Positions 1-10,285 are shown, counted from the stretch's first letter. The stretch: DNA of 19,995 nt from Spirogloea muscicola (GCA_009602725.1 WELB01000110.1:129383-149377), one strand, 5' to 3'. Made by a program: numbers and translations. The notes: generated from the sequence alone by a model not told the origin.

Positions 1-956
1 GTATCCTTGGAGACGCGCAAGGACAGCACCCTCCGAGAAAGACGGGTCCCCTAGTGGCACTCCCAAAATCCTCAAGCCGCCCTCTGGAGTCTGACAAGAT
101 GTAGGCAACGAGGAGAAGAGGGAAAGAGGGATGCCAATAGGGGACCAGGCGGAGCACTTAGCCGGATTGACCCCAAGCCCAATAAGCTGGAGCTGGTGCT
201 GAAGCGTGCCGAAAGCTTGCAGCACCTCCACTGGGGGGCCGAGGAGCGTGGTATCATCCGCGTAACTCGGGAGGAGAACGCCAGGGTGAGCGCTCGCCGT
301 GTTGCGCAAAGCACGGTGATGCGCCAGAGCGAAGAGAAACCTCCCATTGGATCACCTTGCCGTGTCCCCGTCTTTGACTGCAAAACAGCCAAAGAACTCC
401 CTGCCCCCCACAACAATGCAGATGGCGAGCCATACATGCATCGGAAGTGAGGGAGGAGGGTGGGAAAGTACTGCCTTAGCTCCTCAGCTATAACCTGCCG
501 ATCCACAGAGTTGAAGGCATTCTGTACGTCCACGCTCAAGGCCAGCCAATGGGGGTTGACATCCAGTGCCGCTCGTACCCCGTGCACCAGGGTCTCAGCG
601 CCAGCACGCATCCCAGCCCCAAACTGGTGGAAATGGAAGTGCGCCTGGGCATCGTCCTGGATCTGCATGATTAGGGTGCGCCCCACGAGGCGCGACAGAA
701 CCTCCCCATTCGAGATAGGACGCACTCCCCCCCTGTCCTTCTGCAAAGCAATGAGATTGCTTGTGCAGAGGACTGCGCCTACTCGTTGGGTGAGGTGTCC
801 ACGCGCAACATGTTGTGCAACCCTAAGCAGCAGATTGAAATCCTCCTCCGAGTCGTCCTCCCCATACAGCTCCCACAGGAGAGGGAAGCCTCCAGGCCGG
901 CCGCCCCCGCCCTCACCTTGGGCATGAATGGTGGTACTGGCTTGCCCTTTTCCCAT
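1..956 (-). pseudogene. LINE-type (non-LTR) retrotransposon reverse transcriptase, frameshifted, 3' end off the window
   Basis: Reading leftward from 956, an open frame of about 205 codons carries the fingers and palm of a non-LTR reverse transcriptase. It shows GGVRPISNGEVLSRLVG (residues 76-92), QFGAGMRAGAE (111-121), the motif A aspartate in LSVDVQNAFNSVD (D143), and GTRQGDPMG (197-205). Just after QGDP, near 338-343, the frame is lost. The expected FALAHHRAL and then the catalytic YADDT (253-264) continue in another minus-strand frame and run on to base 1. The apparent downstream part of the first frame (72 to about 338) is therefore out of frame. No endonuclease domain is seen, and homology begins close to 956, so the 5' side is truncated there. 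The family is recognised from the motif order, and I cannot name the clade. The long plus-strand frames here are shadows. Confidence 0.88.
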
Positions 957-1465
957 TTCATGCGCACCCGCGCCTACGATCTTCTTACAAGCAATGTACG
1001 GGCTTGCTTTGGCCTCCCTCTCATTCAGTGCGCTCTCCGCGACCTCTTATTCGGGTGCGGGTCACTTGCATGGGACGGCGGATAACAAGGGGCGGCGCGA
1101 GCAGGGGGCGGGGGCAGGGGGCCCGACGGATGATCGGGGGAAAGACCGTCCGTCTCCCGGGTTCTGGTGGTGCAGACGAGAGTAAGCTCTCCAGAAAGGG
1201 GCGCCAAAGGCAAGCGGCAGTGGACGGCGATATTGGCGGGCGGTCAGCGTCGGCTGGAAGGCCCCAAGCGGGAAACGCAGGGCGGGCCTTTTGCCGGGGG
1301 AACGAGGTGCGCACCTGCTGCCGCGGTGGCGGCGAGATGGCTTCATAGCCCGCTTGACCCGCTTCCAGGAACCCAGTCTCTCTGACCTGAGGCTGCTTAG
1401 CAGGGGTTACTGAGTGCTTCCTAGCTGCTTCGTTTCTGTTCTGTGCTTGTTGTTCTTCGTACTTT
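957..1465. other. no gene seen; G-rich tract and short repeat remnant
   Basis: No exon-like or conserved protein signal is visible. At 957-968 the 12-mer TTCATGCGCACC, preceded by a CCCTTTT tract, matches the 3' part of the repeat found at 8664-8932 and 14765-15019. It abuts the 5' break of the LINE fragment. At 1089-1140 there are five runs of four or more G (1089-1092, 1104-1108, 1110-1114, 1117-1121, 1136-1140), a plausible G-quadruplex. Confidence 0.5.
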
Positions 1466-1548
1466 CCCTGGCCCCTTCGCGTCCTTTGTTCATTCTTTTC
1501 TGGGCTGGCTTTTTCCAGCCCCTGTCCTCAATGGGCGAGCCCTTCTCT
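1466..1548 (+). repeat. hairpin repeat family, copy A
   Basis: The core is a perfect 7-bp inverted repeat, GGGCTGG (1502-1508) and CCAGCCC (1515-1521), with a 6-base pyrimidine loop. Flanks CCTGGCCCCTTC on the left and ATGGGCGAGCCCTTCTC on the right recur almost exactly around 8223-8312. More diverged relatives lie at 2421-2545, 15289-15316 and 17909-18010. I cannot tell whether it is a SINE, an element end or an untranslated region of a LINE. Confidence 0.65.
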
Positions 1549-2420
1549 CTTCATAGCCCGCCCGCGGCTTTTGCCGGCAATCCCAGGCTGGCCGCCCAGC
1601 CGCTGCCGTCCGGACGGGCGGCCCAGGCGCCGCCCGCCGCCCCGCCAGGACCGGACGACAGCACAGTGTCGCATCTTGCTGTGCCACTCCATTGGTCTGA
1701 CCCAGACTCGACGGCCGCACATCCACCAACTCGTAATCTTGAGAAACAGGTCTCTCAAGAAAGGCCATGGCTGTCAGGGGCCCAAGCATGGACATGGTCC
1801 TGAAAGCCCGGAAGGCTCATACCACGAAAGTACTCTCTATGACCTTCTGCGCGTTGAACGGGTCAAGAGGCGTTGCGAAGGGGGGTAGCTCACCAACGCC
1901 GGCGCCCCCAGGGAGCCGGAGGTGGGGCCCGCACGGGCCAAGGCGGGTGTTCCAGCCGCCCGGTGCGCGCCCGAACAGAGCAGGAGCGTGGCGGCATGTG
2001 GCCCTGCAAACGTGCGGGGCGTAACGCTAGCCGACAGGGCCTCCAGCATCGCTGCAGGTGCACCCGCAGCAGCGCCCGCGCCTACCAGACGCCGGTGGAC
2101 GGGTCTGTGGACTCAGTTTGGTCGAGTTCCGCACCTGTTGCCGTGACTTCGGTAAATGAAAGCGCCCCGGGCTCTTGAGGCGGCAGCTTAAGGTGGGGGC
2201 TGCAGACGGAAGACATAAGCTCACCCTCGGAGGACGCGGTGGCTGTGCAAGGCCAGCCAGGAAAAGAGAATGGAGAAATATGTGATCCAGAGGCGTCGGA
2301 TTGCGTAAAGTTTCAGCGTTTCTTCGCTAACGCCTTGCATAGGCGTGCTGCCCGTGCCTCTAGCTGCCGTACAGGCGCATGACACCTCTCCGGCTGTTGA
2401 CGTTTTTGCGACTAACGGCC
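1549..2420. other. no gene seen
   Basis: GC-rich sequence without recognisable exons, RNA genes or long repeats. The open frames here are short, overlap one another in several frames, and show no family resemblance. Confidence 0.5.
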
Positions 2421-2545
2421 GCTGACGAGAGGCAACTGAGCGGCCACATGTCAGTGCTCACTTTCTGTTGTGAGTAGCATGAGTCTGTCGACTTCCTTGG
2501 CCCTTATTCAATCTCTTGTGGGCTAGCTATTCACAGCCATCGCCT
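2421..2545 (+). repeat. hairpin repeat family, copy B (diverged)
   Basis: It starts with CTGACGAGAGGCAACTGAG, matching CTGACGAGAGGTTACTGAG at 17909, and ends with a decayed form of the hairpin core (GGGCTAGCTATTCACAGCC, 2520-2538) and the tail CATCGCC, shared with 15289-15316. Hairpin pairing is partly lost. Confidence 0.5.
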
Positions 2546-2551
2546 TACTTT

Positions 2552-2579
2552 GGACAGAGCTGTTTGGACAGAGCTGTTT
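2552..2579 (+). repeat. perfect 14-bp tandem duplication
   Basis: GGACAGAGCTGTTT occurs twice back to back (2552-2565 and 2566-2579). A simple local duplication just downstream of hairpin copy B. Confidence 0.85.
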
Positions 2580-3132
2580 CTCCTCTTTCACAGCCACGTT
2601 GCTTTGGCTAGAATCTGCTGCTCAATCTGGTGAAGTAAAGCACTCGCCGTCTCGAGGACTACTGGCATCTGCGCCGTCTCGGCTTGACGGCTCGCTGCGC
2701 CGTACGGCGCCGGGCAGCCGCGGGCGCCGGGCACCATCAATACAAGAAAGGCGGCCGTGCACGTGCTGCACGTGGCCACCATGCCTCCGGGCGGCGGAAC
2801 GCGACGGCCGCCCTCGCACGTGCCGGTCGGCGCTCCATTTGGGGTGCTCGTGGCGCCAAGATCAATGGCCTATGCGGCCCCCCGGCCTTCACGCGCCCGT
2901 ACCGACCGTCCGATGGGGGCGCAACACGAGGGCGCGTTTGTTTGCGGCAGGTGGCCCTGAGGCACCTGAAGCCACGTGGCGAGGCTCGCCCTCGTGCGCC
3001 ACGCGTCGCCCGGCGGCGGGGGGGTGGGCGGCAGCACGCGTGGTCCCTGACCCCCTCCCTCCTCCCCCCCTCCTCCCCCCCTCCACCCCCGCAGNGTCGC
3101 CGCCGCCGTCGCCGCCGCAGCCGGCGGCGGCC
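2580..3132 (+). other. upstream region of the PAS/receiver gene, with acceptor-like C-rich tract and an unresolved base
   Basis: No convincing coding exon. From 3048 to 3094 a nearly pure pyrimidine tract ends in CCCCGCAG, which is a good 3' splice-site context. It is followed at once by the only N of the window (3095) and then GTCGCCGCCGCC up to the ATG at 3133. This could be the end of an intron in the 5' untranslated region, or of an intron after an undetected upstream exon. No TATA-like element is evident. Confidence 0.4.
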
Positions 3133-6100
3133 ATGGCGCTCTCGAGCGCACAGCGCGTGGCGCTGTACCGGCAGTGCTACCACGAGCTGGACGGGCGGCG
3201 CGCCGAGGAGGCCGACCCGCGCGCCGCGGCGGCGCTGGAGGCCGAGATCCGATGCCTGGAGGAGCTCATCGTCCTGGCCACCGAGCTCGGCTCCAAGTGC
3301 CTCCCCCGCCGCGACGACCCCTGGGCCGGCCAGCCGCAGGCCAAGCCCCGCAGGTGGGGACCTCCTCCTTCCTACTCCAAAGCCCTCTGCCGCCTCCCCA
3401 ACGTTACACTTAGTACATCGTAGAGATGCAGTTAGAGCCAAGGAGGGCATGGCCGCCGCCGCTTCCGGGGTCCTCCCGTCTCTCGGAGCCTTGGCGGCGG
3501 CACGGCGGCTGGTCGTGGGCAGTCCTGGTCTCACCACCACTTGGCAGGGCCTCGATGTCGCTGCTGCGCGGTCATCGCAATGCCACGAGGCTGCTCGCGG
3601 CGCCGGCCAGCCCAGCCGCTCGCTGCGGCGGCCTTGACGGACGGCCTGGCCAGCAGCAGCAGGGACACCGGCATTGGCCTCGACTGATGCCAGCGGTGCT
3701 GGGATGGACATTTAGGCCAGGCCGGGCCCTGCCGCCAATGCCGGCTGCCCAGCGCCATTGGCGGCGCCGGAGAGGCCTCGCTTGCCTGCTGAGTCTGTTC
3801 ATCTTGCACACAGGCTAATAGGGCTCGCGCATCTGGGTGCGTAGGCGCGAATGTGTGGGCGCTGCTGCCGAGGCGATGCCAGCCCGGGACGGCCTCGACC
3901 TCTCGCTCGTCACCGACCTCCTCATGCTCAGCGCCAGCTCCCCCTGGACCGTCTACGTCGCCGAGCGGTCGCAGGTGCGCGCAGCAACGCCGCTGCCGCA
4001 TCGCATCCGCCAGAGCGGACCCCTGCCATTGCTGCTGTGCCACAGCCTGCTGGCTCGGTGCTGTGCCGCGCTGAATGAGGGCCCCGGCGACTCTCCTGGC
4101 AGCCACGGGCAATGCTGACACAGTACCCGCGACTGTTCGGCGGCAGCAGTGGCAGGTGCGCTATGTGTCGCCCAGCGTGCGGCGCATCCTGGGCTGGGCG
4201 CCACAGGACATGGTTGGGGCCGCAGCTTGGGCAGGCTGCCACCTTGACGATGTGCCAAAGCTCCAGCAGGTACAGCTATGCCAGGCTCTGCAGCCGTGCC
4301 ATTGCTGCTGCCCTTGCAATGCCGCTGCTGGCCAGTGGGTGCCGTGGCATGTCACAGGCCTGCGTGCTTACCGTGCTTGAGCGGCTTGCTTGCATCCAAT
4401 ACTGCAGATGCTGCAGGCCCAGGACAGCTGCGGTGGTGCGCGGCCAGAGCAACAGAACCTGTGCTTCCGCCGCCTTCGCAAGGATGGAACCTACGCTGCT
4501 GTGCAGGCCACGGGCCGCGCCCTTGGCTCGCGGTGCGTCGTAGCCACTGCACTGCACAGGCCTCCTGCCTCCCCTGGCTGCTGCCGTGCAAGTTGCCGTG
4601 CTGCCGCTGGCCGAGGTTGCCGCTTGTAGCGCCGCTGAAGCTCGGCACCCGCCTCTGCCGCCGGCCTTGCAGGTGGTTTGCCTGGGTGGAGCTCGCGACC
4701 GCTGACGATGCCGGCGGCCTCCCGCCCCACTCGCTCCTGGTAAGCCCGAAGTCCTCAGGCATGTGGCGCACACCCACCATGTGGCAGCAGGAATGGACGC
4801 CAGTGCCGGATCCATTGCCGAGCCGCTCATCTGATGGCTACTCGAGCTCTGCGCTTGTGTATCTCAGGTGCTGTCGCCGAATGAGGCTGAAGAAGATAGC
4901 GACCATGAGCAAGCGGGCCTCCGGCAGGCTGCGAGCTCCCCACGGAGCAGAAGCTCGTACTGGCCGCCCAGGCAGGCTTCGCCGCCTTCCACCGCCGTGC
5001 CTAGCAAGCCCAGCGATCTCGTCGAGCTGCAGAAGCGGCCAAGCTTCCGCTGGGGCGCGTCCTCAGACGTTGCCGAAGCTGCAGCTCCCGAGAGCATGAG
5101 CCGCGGTGCTCTGAGATCGCAGGCTGGTGCCTGCAGCATCGCCATTCGGCACTCAGGTGAGGACTGGCTAGCTCGGCTCTCGCAAGGGAAGCCCCTCTGT
5201 ACACGTTCTGCACGACGCTCATAGTCCTCTGTCAATGCCACGAACTCAGACAAGCATGGACTCTCAAGTCACACTGCTCTCAAGTCACAGCTGCTCTGGC
5301 TGATTGCTGTGGAATGCAATGCTGAATTGTGAGCCCCCTGGCTGCCAGACCTCGGTGCAATGGCGATGCCAGACATCAACAGCGTCCGCACACCGGCGCC
5401 CCCACCCACAAAGCCGGCCGGCAAGCTGGTACGCACAGGCGGGCCGATGGGGCTGTCGAGCGTTGCCAGCGGGGGCCTGACTGAGTGGTCCGAAGCCCGG
5501 ACCTTCCACGGCTGCGGCGAGAAGGTGGTGGCAGCTGGCCACGAGCACGGCGGTACGATGAGTGACGGCCACATCTCGCCAGACAAAGGGCAGCTCAAGC
5601 GTGACCTGGGCCGCATCGAGGAGCAACATCTCGCCGACTGCCTGGAGATGGCCATGGGCCGGGCGCCGAGCGTATCGCCCGATGCCAAGCTGTGCCGCGG
5701 CGGCGGCAGCGGCGACCTGGCATCCTGTGCTAAGGGCATCAAGGCCTGCTCCATCAGTGCCGGCGGTCCGCCCGAGTACGCCAGCAACGAGGTGATGGAC
5801 GTCATGTATCTGGAGGTACCCGAGAAGCCATCCTCGGCGGCTGCTCTGCGCGCAGCCAGCAAGGCGGCGGCCCTGGAGCAGGGCCATGCGGCAGCCGATT
5901 ACAGGTCGCCCCGGCAGCCCAAGGTCACTTCGGATGTGTCACCACCGCCGCATACGCAAGTTGCGGCACCTGATGGTGATGGTGGCGGCAGCCAGCATGC
6001 CCCGCTGCGCAAGCAGGATAGTCTGCTTGTTGGCCAGGGGCAGCGGGCTAGCGGCAACAGCCCCCGGCCGCCGTCGCGTGACAAGGACGACAGTCGGGGA

Positions 6101-7276
6101 GGCTATGGTGAGGCCCTTGCAGAGAAGGGCGGCACCGCCAAGCGGCAGCTTCGGCCGCATGGGGGCGGGCGACTGGTGGGGCCGAGCCTGCAGCGGCACT
6201 CGCTGTCACAGATCAGCGAGGAGCAGCTCCGCCTCATCCGCGACCGCAAGGTGCAGCATGCAGTCTAGCCCGTCTGCGGAACCACGACCGCAACTCCTCT
6301 TTCCTTGGATGTGCTGCATCTGCAGACTGACTGTGCCGTCAAATGGTGTGACCTCCATGAATCGTGACGGGTGGGCAGCGCCTCCTGTGCAATGTTCTCC
6401 CAATCTGCAGGTTCTCCTAGTGGAAGACAATGTTGTGAACCGGACAATGGGTCAGCGGCTGCTGGAGTCACTTGATTGCGAGGTGACGGTGGCCTGCAAT
6501 GGGTTGGAGGCGCTGGAGATCCTGCAGGCCGCCAGTGGCGACGCGGACGGCGCCTCCTCGCCGCCGCAGTTCGACCTTGTCCTCATGGACCTTGAGATGC
6601 CTGTCATGGACGGCCGGCGAGCGGTGAGCCCCGTGCGGCAGGGCTGTTGGGGTCTCAGATGAGCATGCCATGCGTGGCCAGACCTGTGAGACGCAGTATT
6701 CTGGACATTGAACTGAAGCGTCTCAAGTCGCTTTTACGAAATTACCCGCAGGTGGCATCTTACCGGCAGTGGGAGGAGGAGCACCAGGAGGTCGAGCGCG
6801 ACACAGAGCGGCGAAAGCAGACGCTCATCTTCGCCATAACCGCCAGCGCCACAGGTGACTGACTTCCTCTGCCATGATCTGTGCCTTCATCTTGGGGCTT
6901 ACTCGCAGACCTTGTCCAGCTTTTAGGCATGGCGTTCACAGCCACCACCTCCCTGCTGATATGCCTTCTCTCTCTGCCATGGCAGCAAAGCTTACATACT
7001 GACTGACCTGTCGCTGACTTTGCAAGTGCTTGACTCCTCCTTGGCACATCTGCGTCACTTTCTCTGCATGAAATAATTTGCGAGCCACATACGAGTGTCG
7101 CATTGCACAATGATGCAGAGTATACTGCCTTACAGCTGCATGTGCTGCATGAGGCAGATGGCGAGATGATGAAGTGTGCCCAAAGTGGCTTCGACGAGTT
7201 TGTCAGCAAGCCGCTCACGGCTGAGAAGCTGTGCCACCGGATGGAGGAGCGAAGCAAGCGGTGCCAGACGGCCTGA
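3133..7276 (+). CDS. PAS domain / response-regulator receiver domain protein, ten exons, complete
   Basis: Exons: 3133-3353, 3845-3974, 4156-4269, 4408-4532, 4673-4739, 4868-5156, 5373-6250, 6411-6623, 6752-6854, 7158-7276 (stop TGA 7274-7276). All nine introns are GT-AG, all phases agree, and the total of 2259 nt gives 752 residues. Residues 1-90 are helical and charged. Residues 92-215 form a PAS sensor fold (SPWTVYVAERSQ, then VRYVSPSVRRILGW and the H-x-DD signature at 146-149). Residues 216-608 are a Ser/Pro/Gly-rich linker. Residues 609-752 are a receiver domain with the acidic pair E613/D614, phosphoacceptor D668 (LVLMDLEMPVMDG), T709 and K731 (VSKPL). An extra acidic helical insert (about 680-703) precedes the fourth strand. 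No H-box or ATPase boxes are visible, so it should accept phosphate from a separate kinase or phosphotransfer protein. Ligand, partner and cellular place are unknown. The start is the first in-frame ATG of the conserved-looking block; an upstream exon is possible. Confidence 0.88.
3731..3765 (+). repeat. perfect 10-bp inverted repeat inside intron 1
   Basis: GCCGCCAATG (3731-3740) is the exact reverse complement of CATTGGCGGC (3756-3765), with a 15-base loop. It lies in intron 1 about 80 bases before the acceptor at 3843-3844. It could fold in the pre-mRNA; function is unknown. Confidence 0.7.
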
Positions 7277-8222
7277 TCCAGCTCCTGTCCAGCACGGTGG
7301 AGTGTTTCTGCAGCAGCCTTCAAAATGGACCCAATTGCTTGTGCTGATTATGAGGCCCAGTTGCCCTTTTCATTGACCTCTTTTAGGTAGCCCAAGCATC
7401 ATTTGCACAACACTACATGCAACCTTATATAGCTGCCAGCAACGTAGTTCACAGCTTACTTAGCAATCAAGCATTTGTCTAGATTTTGCTAGCGCAGGAT
7501 AGTCGTGCCAATCTCCTCCCAATGCAAATGGCGGTGCAGCTCAGCCTTTGCCTCTGGTCTGAGGACGTAGTGGCACGAGCCCGCAAGCTTGGGGACGCGG
7601 TACCACTCCGGTGCACCCTATCTATGACTAAGTCTTGGTTTTCACCAATTATGAGCGACAGCCAACATCAAGAGCAGGGTGGCAGGACCAGACACCACCA
7701 CATACCAGCTCTGATCTGCCTAACCAAGACGGACGACCCGTGGCTTGAGGCCCCATAGCCCCCGCCACTATTATGTACCTGTATATGACGTTTCAAAAGC
7801 TTTACGCATGATTAGATTCTCTCATGTAGACAGGTGCTAGATTCTCAGAAGGCAACGTAGTACACCAATCCGCTACCCGTGCCTCGCCTAGCAATGGCAC
7901 GCAAAAGCCCAATCCGCCGCTCATGTCAATCCAGGCATTAGCACGCATTGCCCACCTTGCCACCCACACCACACGAAGCGAAGCATCAGTAATAGATCGA
8001 AAAGCCCATAAGCGAGCATCGCGAGGTATGATTTACCTTGACTAGCCGTGGGAAACCGGCTAGACAGTGGTGGGAAATGGTGGGTAGTGGTAGAAGTGAG
8101 AAAGAAGGCGCGCAGTGCACATGAAATGAAAGGGAGGCCAACACAGCCAACACATTGTTCAAGCTGGAACTGTCAGCAAAGACAGTATGCCTACATAAAA
8201 CGAATGCCCTATGCTAAGGGGC
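7277..8222. other. 3' flank of the PAS/receiver gene; no gene seen
   Basis: Composition drops from GC-rich coding to mixed. I find no exon, RNA gene or repeat. The chlorophyte polyadenylation signal TGTAA is not evident in the first few hundred bases after the stop, so the 3' end of the transcript cannot be placed. Confidence 0.5.
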
Positions 8223-8312
8223 TTCCCCTGGCCCCTTCTCGCACTTCGTTTTCGTAAATCTATTTTGGGCTGGCCTTTTCCAGCACCTATCCTCTATGGG
8301 CGAGCCCTTCTC
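8223..8312 (+). repeat. hairpin repeat family, copy C
   Basis: Closest partner of copy A. It shares CCTGGCCCCTTC, the hairpin GGGCTGG (8267-8273) with CCAGCAC (8280-8286, one pairing mismatch), and ATGGGCGAGCCCTTCTC. It directly precedes the open frame at 8340-8729. Confidence 0.7.
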
Positions 8313-8339
8313 CTAAGCTTAGTTGGGTAAGGTAACAGT

Positions 8340-8729
8340 GTGACGTTAGTACACACGGGTGAGCACAAGTACGAGAGGGTGTGGAGGACCGGGGCCGAGG
8401 CAGTTTTGTCGGCCCAGCCTCTCAATCTGGCTGCTGCCGAACTTGTGCCGCCGCCGCCGCCACCGTCGTCGCCGCTGCCGCCGCCGCCGCCGCTGTTTCC
8501 ATTAGTAGGCGTAGCCCACGCGTCCAGTGCCGCGCCAAGAGGGCGTGGGCATAGACACCGGGCGCAATCTCCGCTAGAGAGCCTTCTTACCCGAGAAGCT
8601 CCGACGCCAGACGCGGAAGACCGGACCACAAAGACTGTGCTGGGGGAGCTATTGACAATCTTTGAGTCCACAGCTCTCCCAGGCACTCGCGATACACCAG
8701 CGTGCTGGGCGTGTATTAGCCCAGGCTAA
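8340..8729 (+). pseudogene. C-terminal remnant of an unidentified mobile-element protein
   Basis: Open for 129 codons to a TAA at 8727-8729, with an upstream in-frame TAA at 8328-8330 and no convincing start. Residues 37-51 are proline-rich, encoded by a CCG/CCGCCG tract. The last 22 residues (ESTALPGTRDTPACWACISPG) end in C122-x2-C125. The same ending (ESTELPGTRDTPVCWSCISPG, then TAA) is encoded at 14765-14830 inside a second copy of the repeat that follows. The coding tail and the 3' sequence therefore move together, which supports an element-borne gene end. No family is recognised. Confidence 0.4.
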
Positions 8730-8932
8730 TGAATTCCATGGTGGTGGTTTGGCTCCTCAGCTTAGCTTGTCAGACATACATGTGCTCACTTAGTGTCCCC
8801 CTTAGCCAGCTAGCCAGCACTTGGCTAGGTACCCCGTAAACAGGACATTTGTAAGGCTAGAATTGGCCTCCCTTTTAAATTCATGCGCACCGCGCGTCTT
8901 CTCGCTGACAAGCATTGCCTTGTTATGCTCAG
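8664..8932 (+). repeat. dispersed repeat 'CISPG', copy 1 (coding tail plus 3' region)
   Basis: Aligns by eye along its whole length with 14765-15019, with small gaps. Both hold the conserved coding tail, then TTTGGCTCCTCAG, GTGTCCCCCTTAGC, CATTTGTAAGGCTAGAATTGGCC and TTCATGCGCACCGCGCG. The conserved TTTGTAAGG (about 8849-8857) contains TGTAA, the usual chlorophyte polyadenylation signal, so this may be the 3' untranslated end of an element. Confidence 0.8.
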
Positions 8933-9020
8933 AAGTTGCTGTATACATTTGGCGTGCTTTCACTTACTTTGCAAGAATGCACATAGCATCTCTCTGATTG
9001 CATGGTGGACTACACGAGCT

Positions 9021-9110
9021 ACGTAGATAGCTGGGCTTGGCCCTGGGCTTCGATAGATTGCCCGGGAGGGCCCCGAGCTTCGATAGATAGCTGGGCTTGG
9101 CTCGTGTTCA
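9021..9110 (+). repeat. three 30-bp degenerate tandem units
   Basis: Units start at 9021, 9051 and 9081. Units 1 and 3 share GATAGCTGGGCTTGGC; units 2 and 3 share CGATAGAT, and each of units 1 and 2 ends in a GCTT. In the frame beginning at 9002 each unit encodes ten residues (SWAW / PGGPRASID pattern), but there is no evidence that this frame is a gene. Confidence 0.7.
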
Positions 9111-9171
9111 AGATACTGTCGATTGGTTGTGGAGACCTTCGGATCTTGGTTTCGGACTCGAAGAGGGTGTC

Positions 9172-9251
9172 ATTGGACTTGTGCTGGGGTTCTTGCATTG
9201 AGTAATTGAGTGTGTATCTTGTCTGTCCGCACTGCTTTACTGGGCCGAGAA
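9172..9251 (+). repeat. direct repeat R1
   Basis: About 80 bases starting ATTGGACTTGTGCT and ending GGCCGAGAA. It matches R2 at 10286-10366 with roughly ten differences and one single-base gap by hand count, and both contain CTTGTCTGTCCGCACTGCTT uninterrupted. It sits about 290 bases upstream of gag copy 1 and may be an LTR or leader fragment. Confidence 0.85.
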
Positions 9252-9539
9252 AGCTCTCTTCTCAGACTGCATGAAGACCTTGATTGCCATTTTGTGGCTA
9301 CAGGTTATTAAGCGAATCTCGTGTGGCAACAGGATTCATCAGTCAGTACTAGTGTATGAGCCTGAAGTCAGGACAAGTCATCGAAGCGTGCTGCTGATCT
9401 CTCGGACATTGTTTCTGTATCGGTTGAATCTGTTTCAGGAGAAGCAGAGGTGACACAGCAGTCCCATCACAACAAGTCTTAAGGAGATCACCCACAGTAT
9501 ACAAGTACGCCTGTTGGTGCCTCGGTGTCTCAAGTGGAG

Positions 9540-10285
9540 ACTCACTACCATGCAGACTTATGTCAGTTGCGTGTAAAGAAATGCAAGTCGAGAGTATGCC
9601 ATGCTTCTACTGAGTCGATACTTGAGTCATCAAGCAAGTGATGTGTACCGGAGGTTACGTGGAACAAATTTCATATGAGCAAGCCGGTAGCAAATGATGC
9701 ATCCGCAGAGGAGAAAGGAAAAGGTCCTAAGCACTTACAGGATCCTGTACAGGAGATGTTTAGACGTCTCATCCAAGACTTTCCAGAGAACACCATGAAA
9801 TACAAGCAGGGATTGATGAAGTTTAGCCGCAAGCCAGATGAGTCACTCAAGGCTTGAGATTATTGATATTTGAGATTGATTGAGCGATTCCGATTGAGCA
9901 ATCCCGTACGTTGATCAGTCAGAAGGATTTGGCGGTGCAGTTTCTGCACATTGTCGCAGGAAAAGGACAGTAACAAGTGCAGACTTTACTAATAGTGCGT
10001 CGGCAGCTCCTCAGTAAGGAGTACGACGTAGAGGCTGTATACAGAGTCATGCTAGACAAGGAAACGATGATTATACCTTACGTTGTGCTGATGACCACCT
10101 TGCAGGCGCCCAAGGTTCTTCGGAGATATAGCTGACTGCTCTAGCAGGAGACAAAGCAGGAGGTATGAAGAAAGATTACACAGCCTACCCGTCTGTTGTG
10201 CGTCCAGTAGAGAGTTCTGTGATTCAGCCTCGGCCAGTCATAGAATGTCATAGATGTGGTAAGAGAGGGCATATGAAGAAACGTT
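9540..10285 (+). pseudogene. gag-like gene of an LTR retrotransposon, copy 1, truncated and frameshifted
   Basis: Aligns along its length with copy 2 at 11918-12625. Recognisable pieces include DPVQEMFRRLIQDFPEN (in the intact stretch 9675-9857), then RRQLLSKEYDVEAVYRVMLDK in another frame, and finally the zinc-knuckle block ECHRCGKRGHMKKRY. There the pattern C-x2-C-x4-H-x4-C has lost its last cysteine to tyrosine. Homology stops right after this knuckle, where repeat R2 begins. Several frameshifts and stops make it non-functional. Capsid-like gag followed by zinc knuckles is typical of Ty3/gypsy elements. Confidence 0.72.

Noticed and set aside
2737-3711. 324-codon minus-strand open frame opposite the first PAS-gene exon
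   Set aside because: Low-complexity Arg/Ala/Pro translation caused by GC-rich DNA, with no family resemblance; it spans an exon, an intron and the N of the other strand.
3133-7276. Hybrid histidine kinase
   Set aside because: No H-box, N, G1 or G2 boxes can be found in the linker exons or in any frame of the introns; only PAS and receiver are present.
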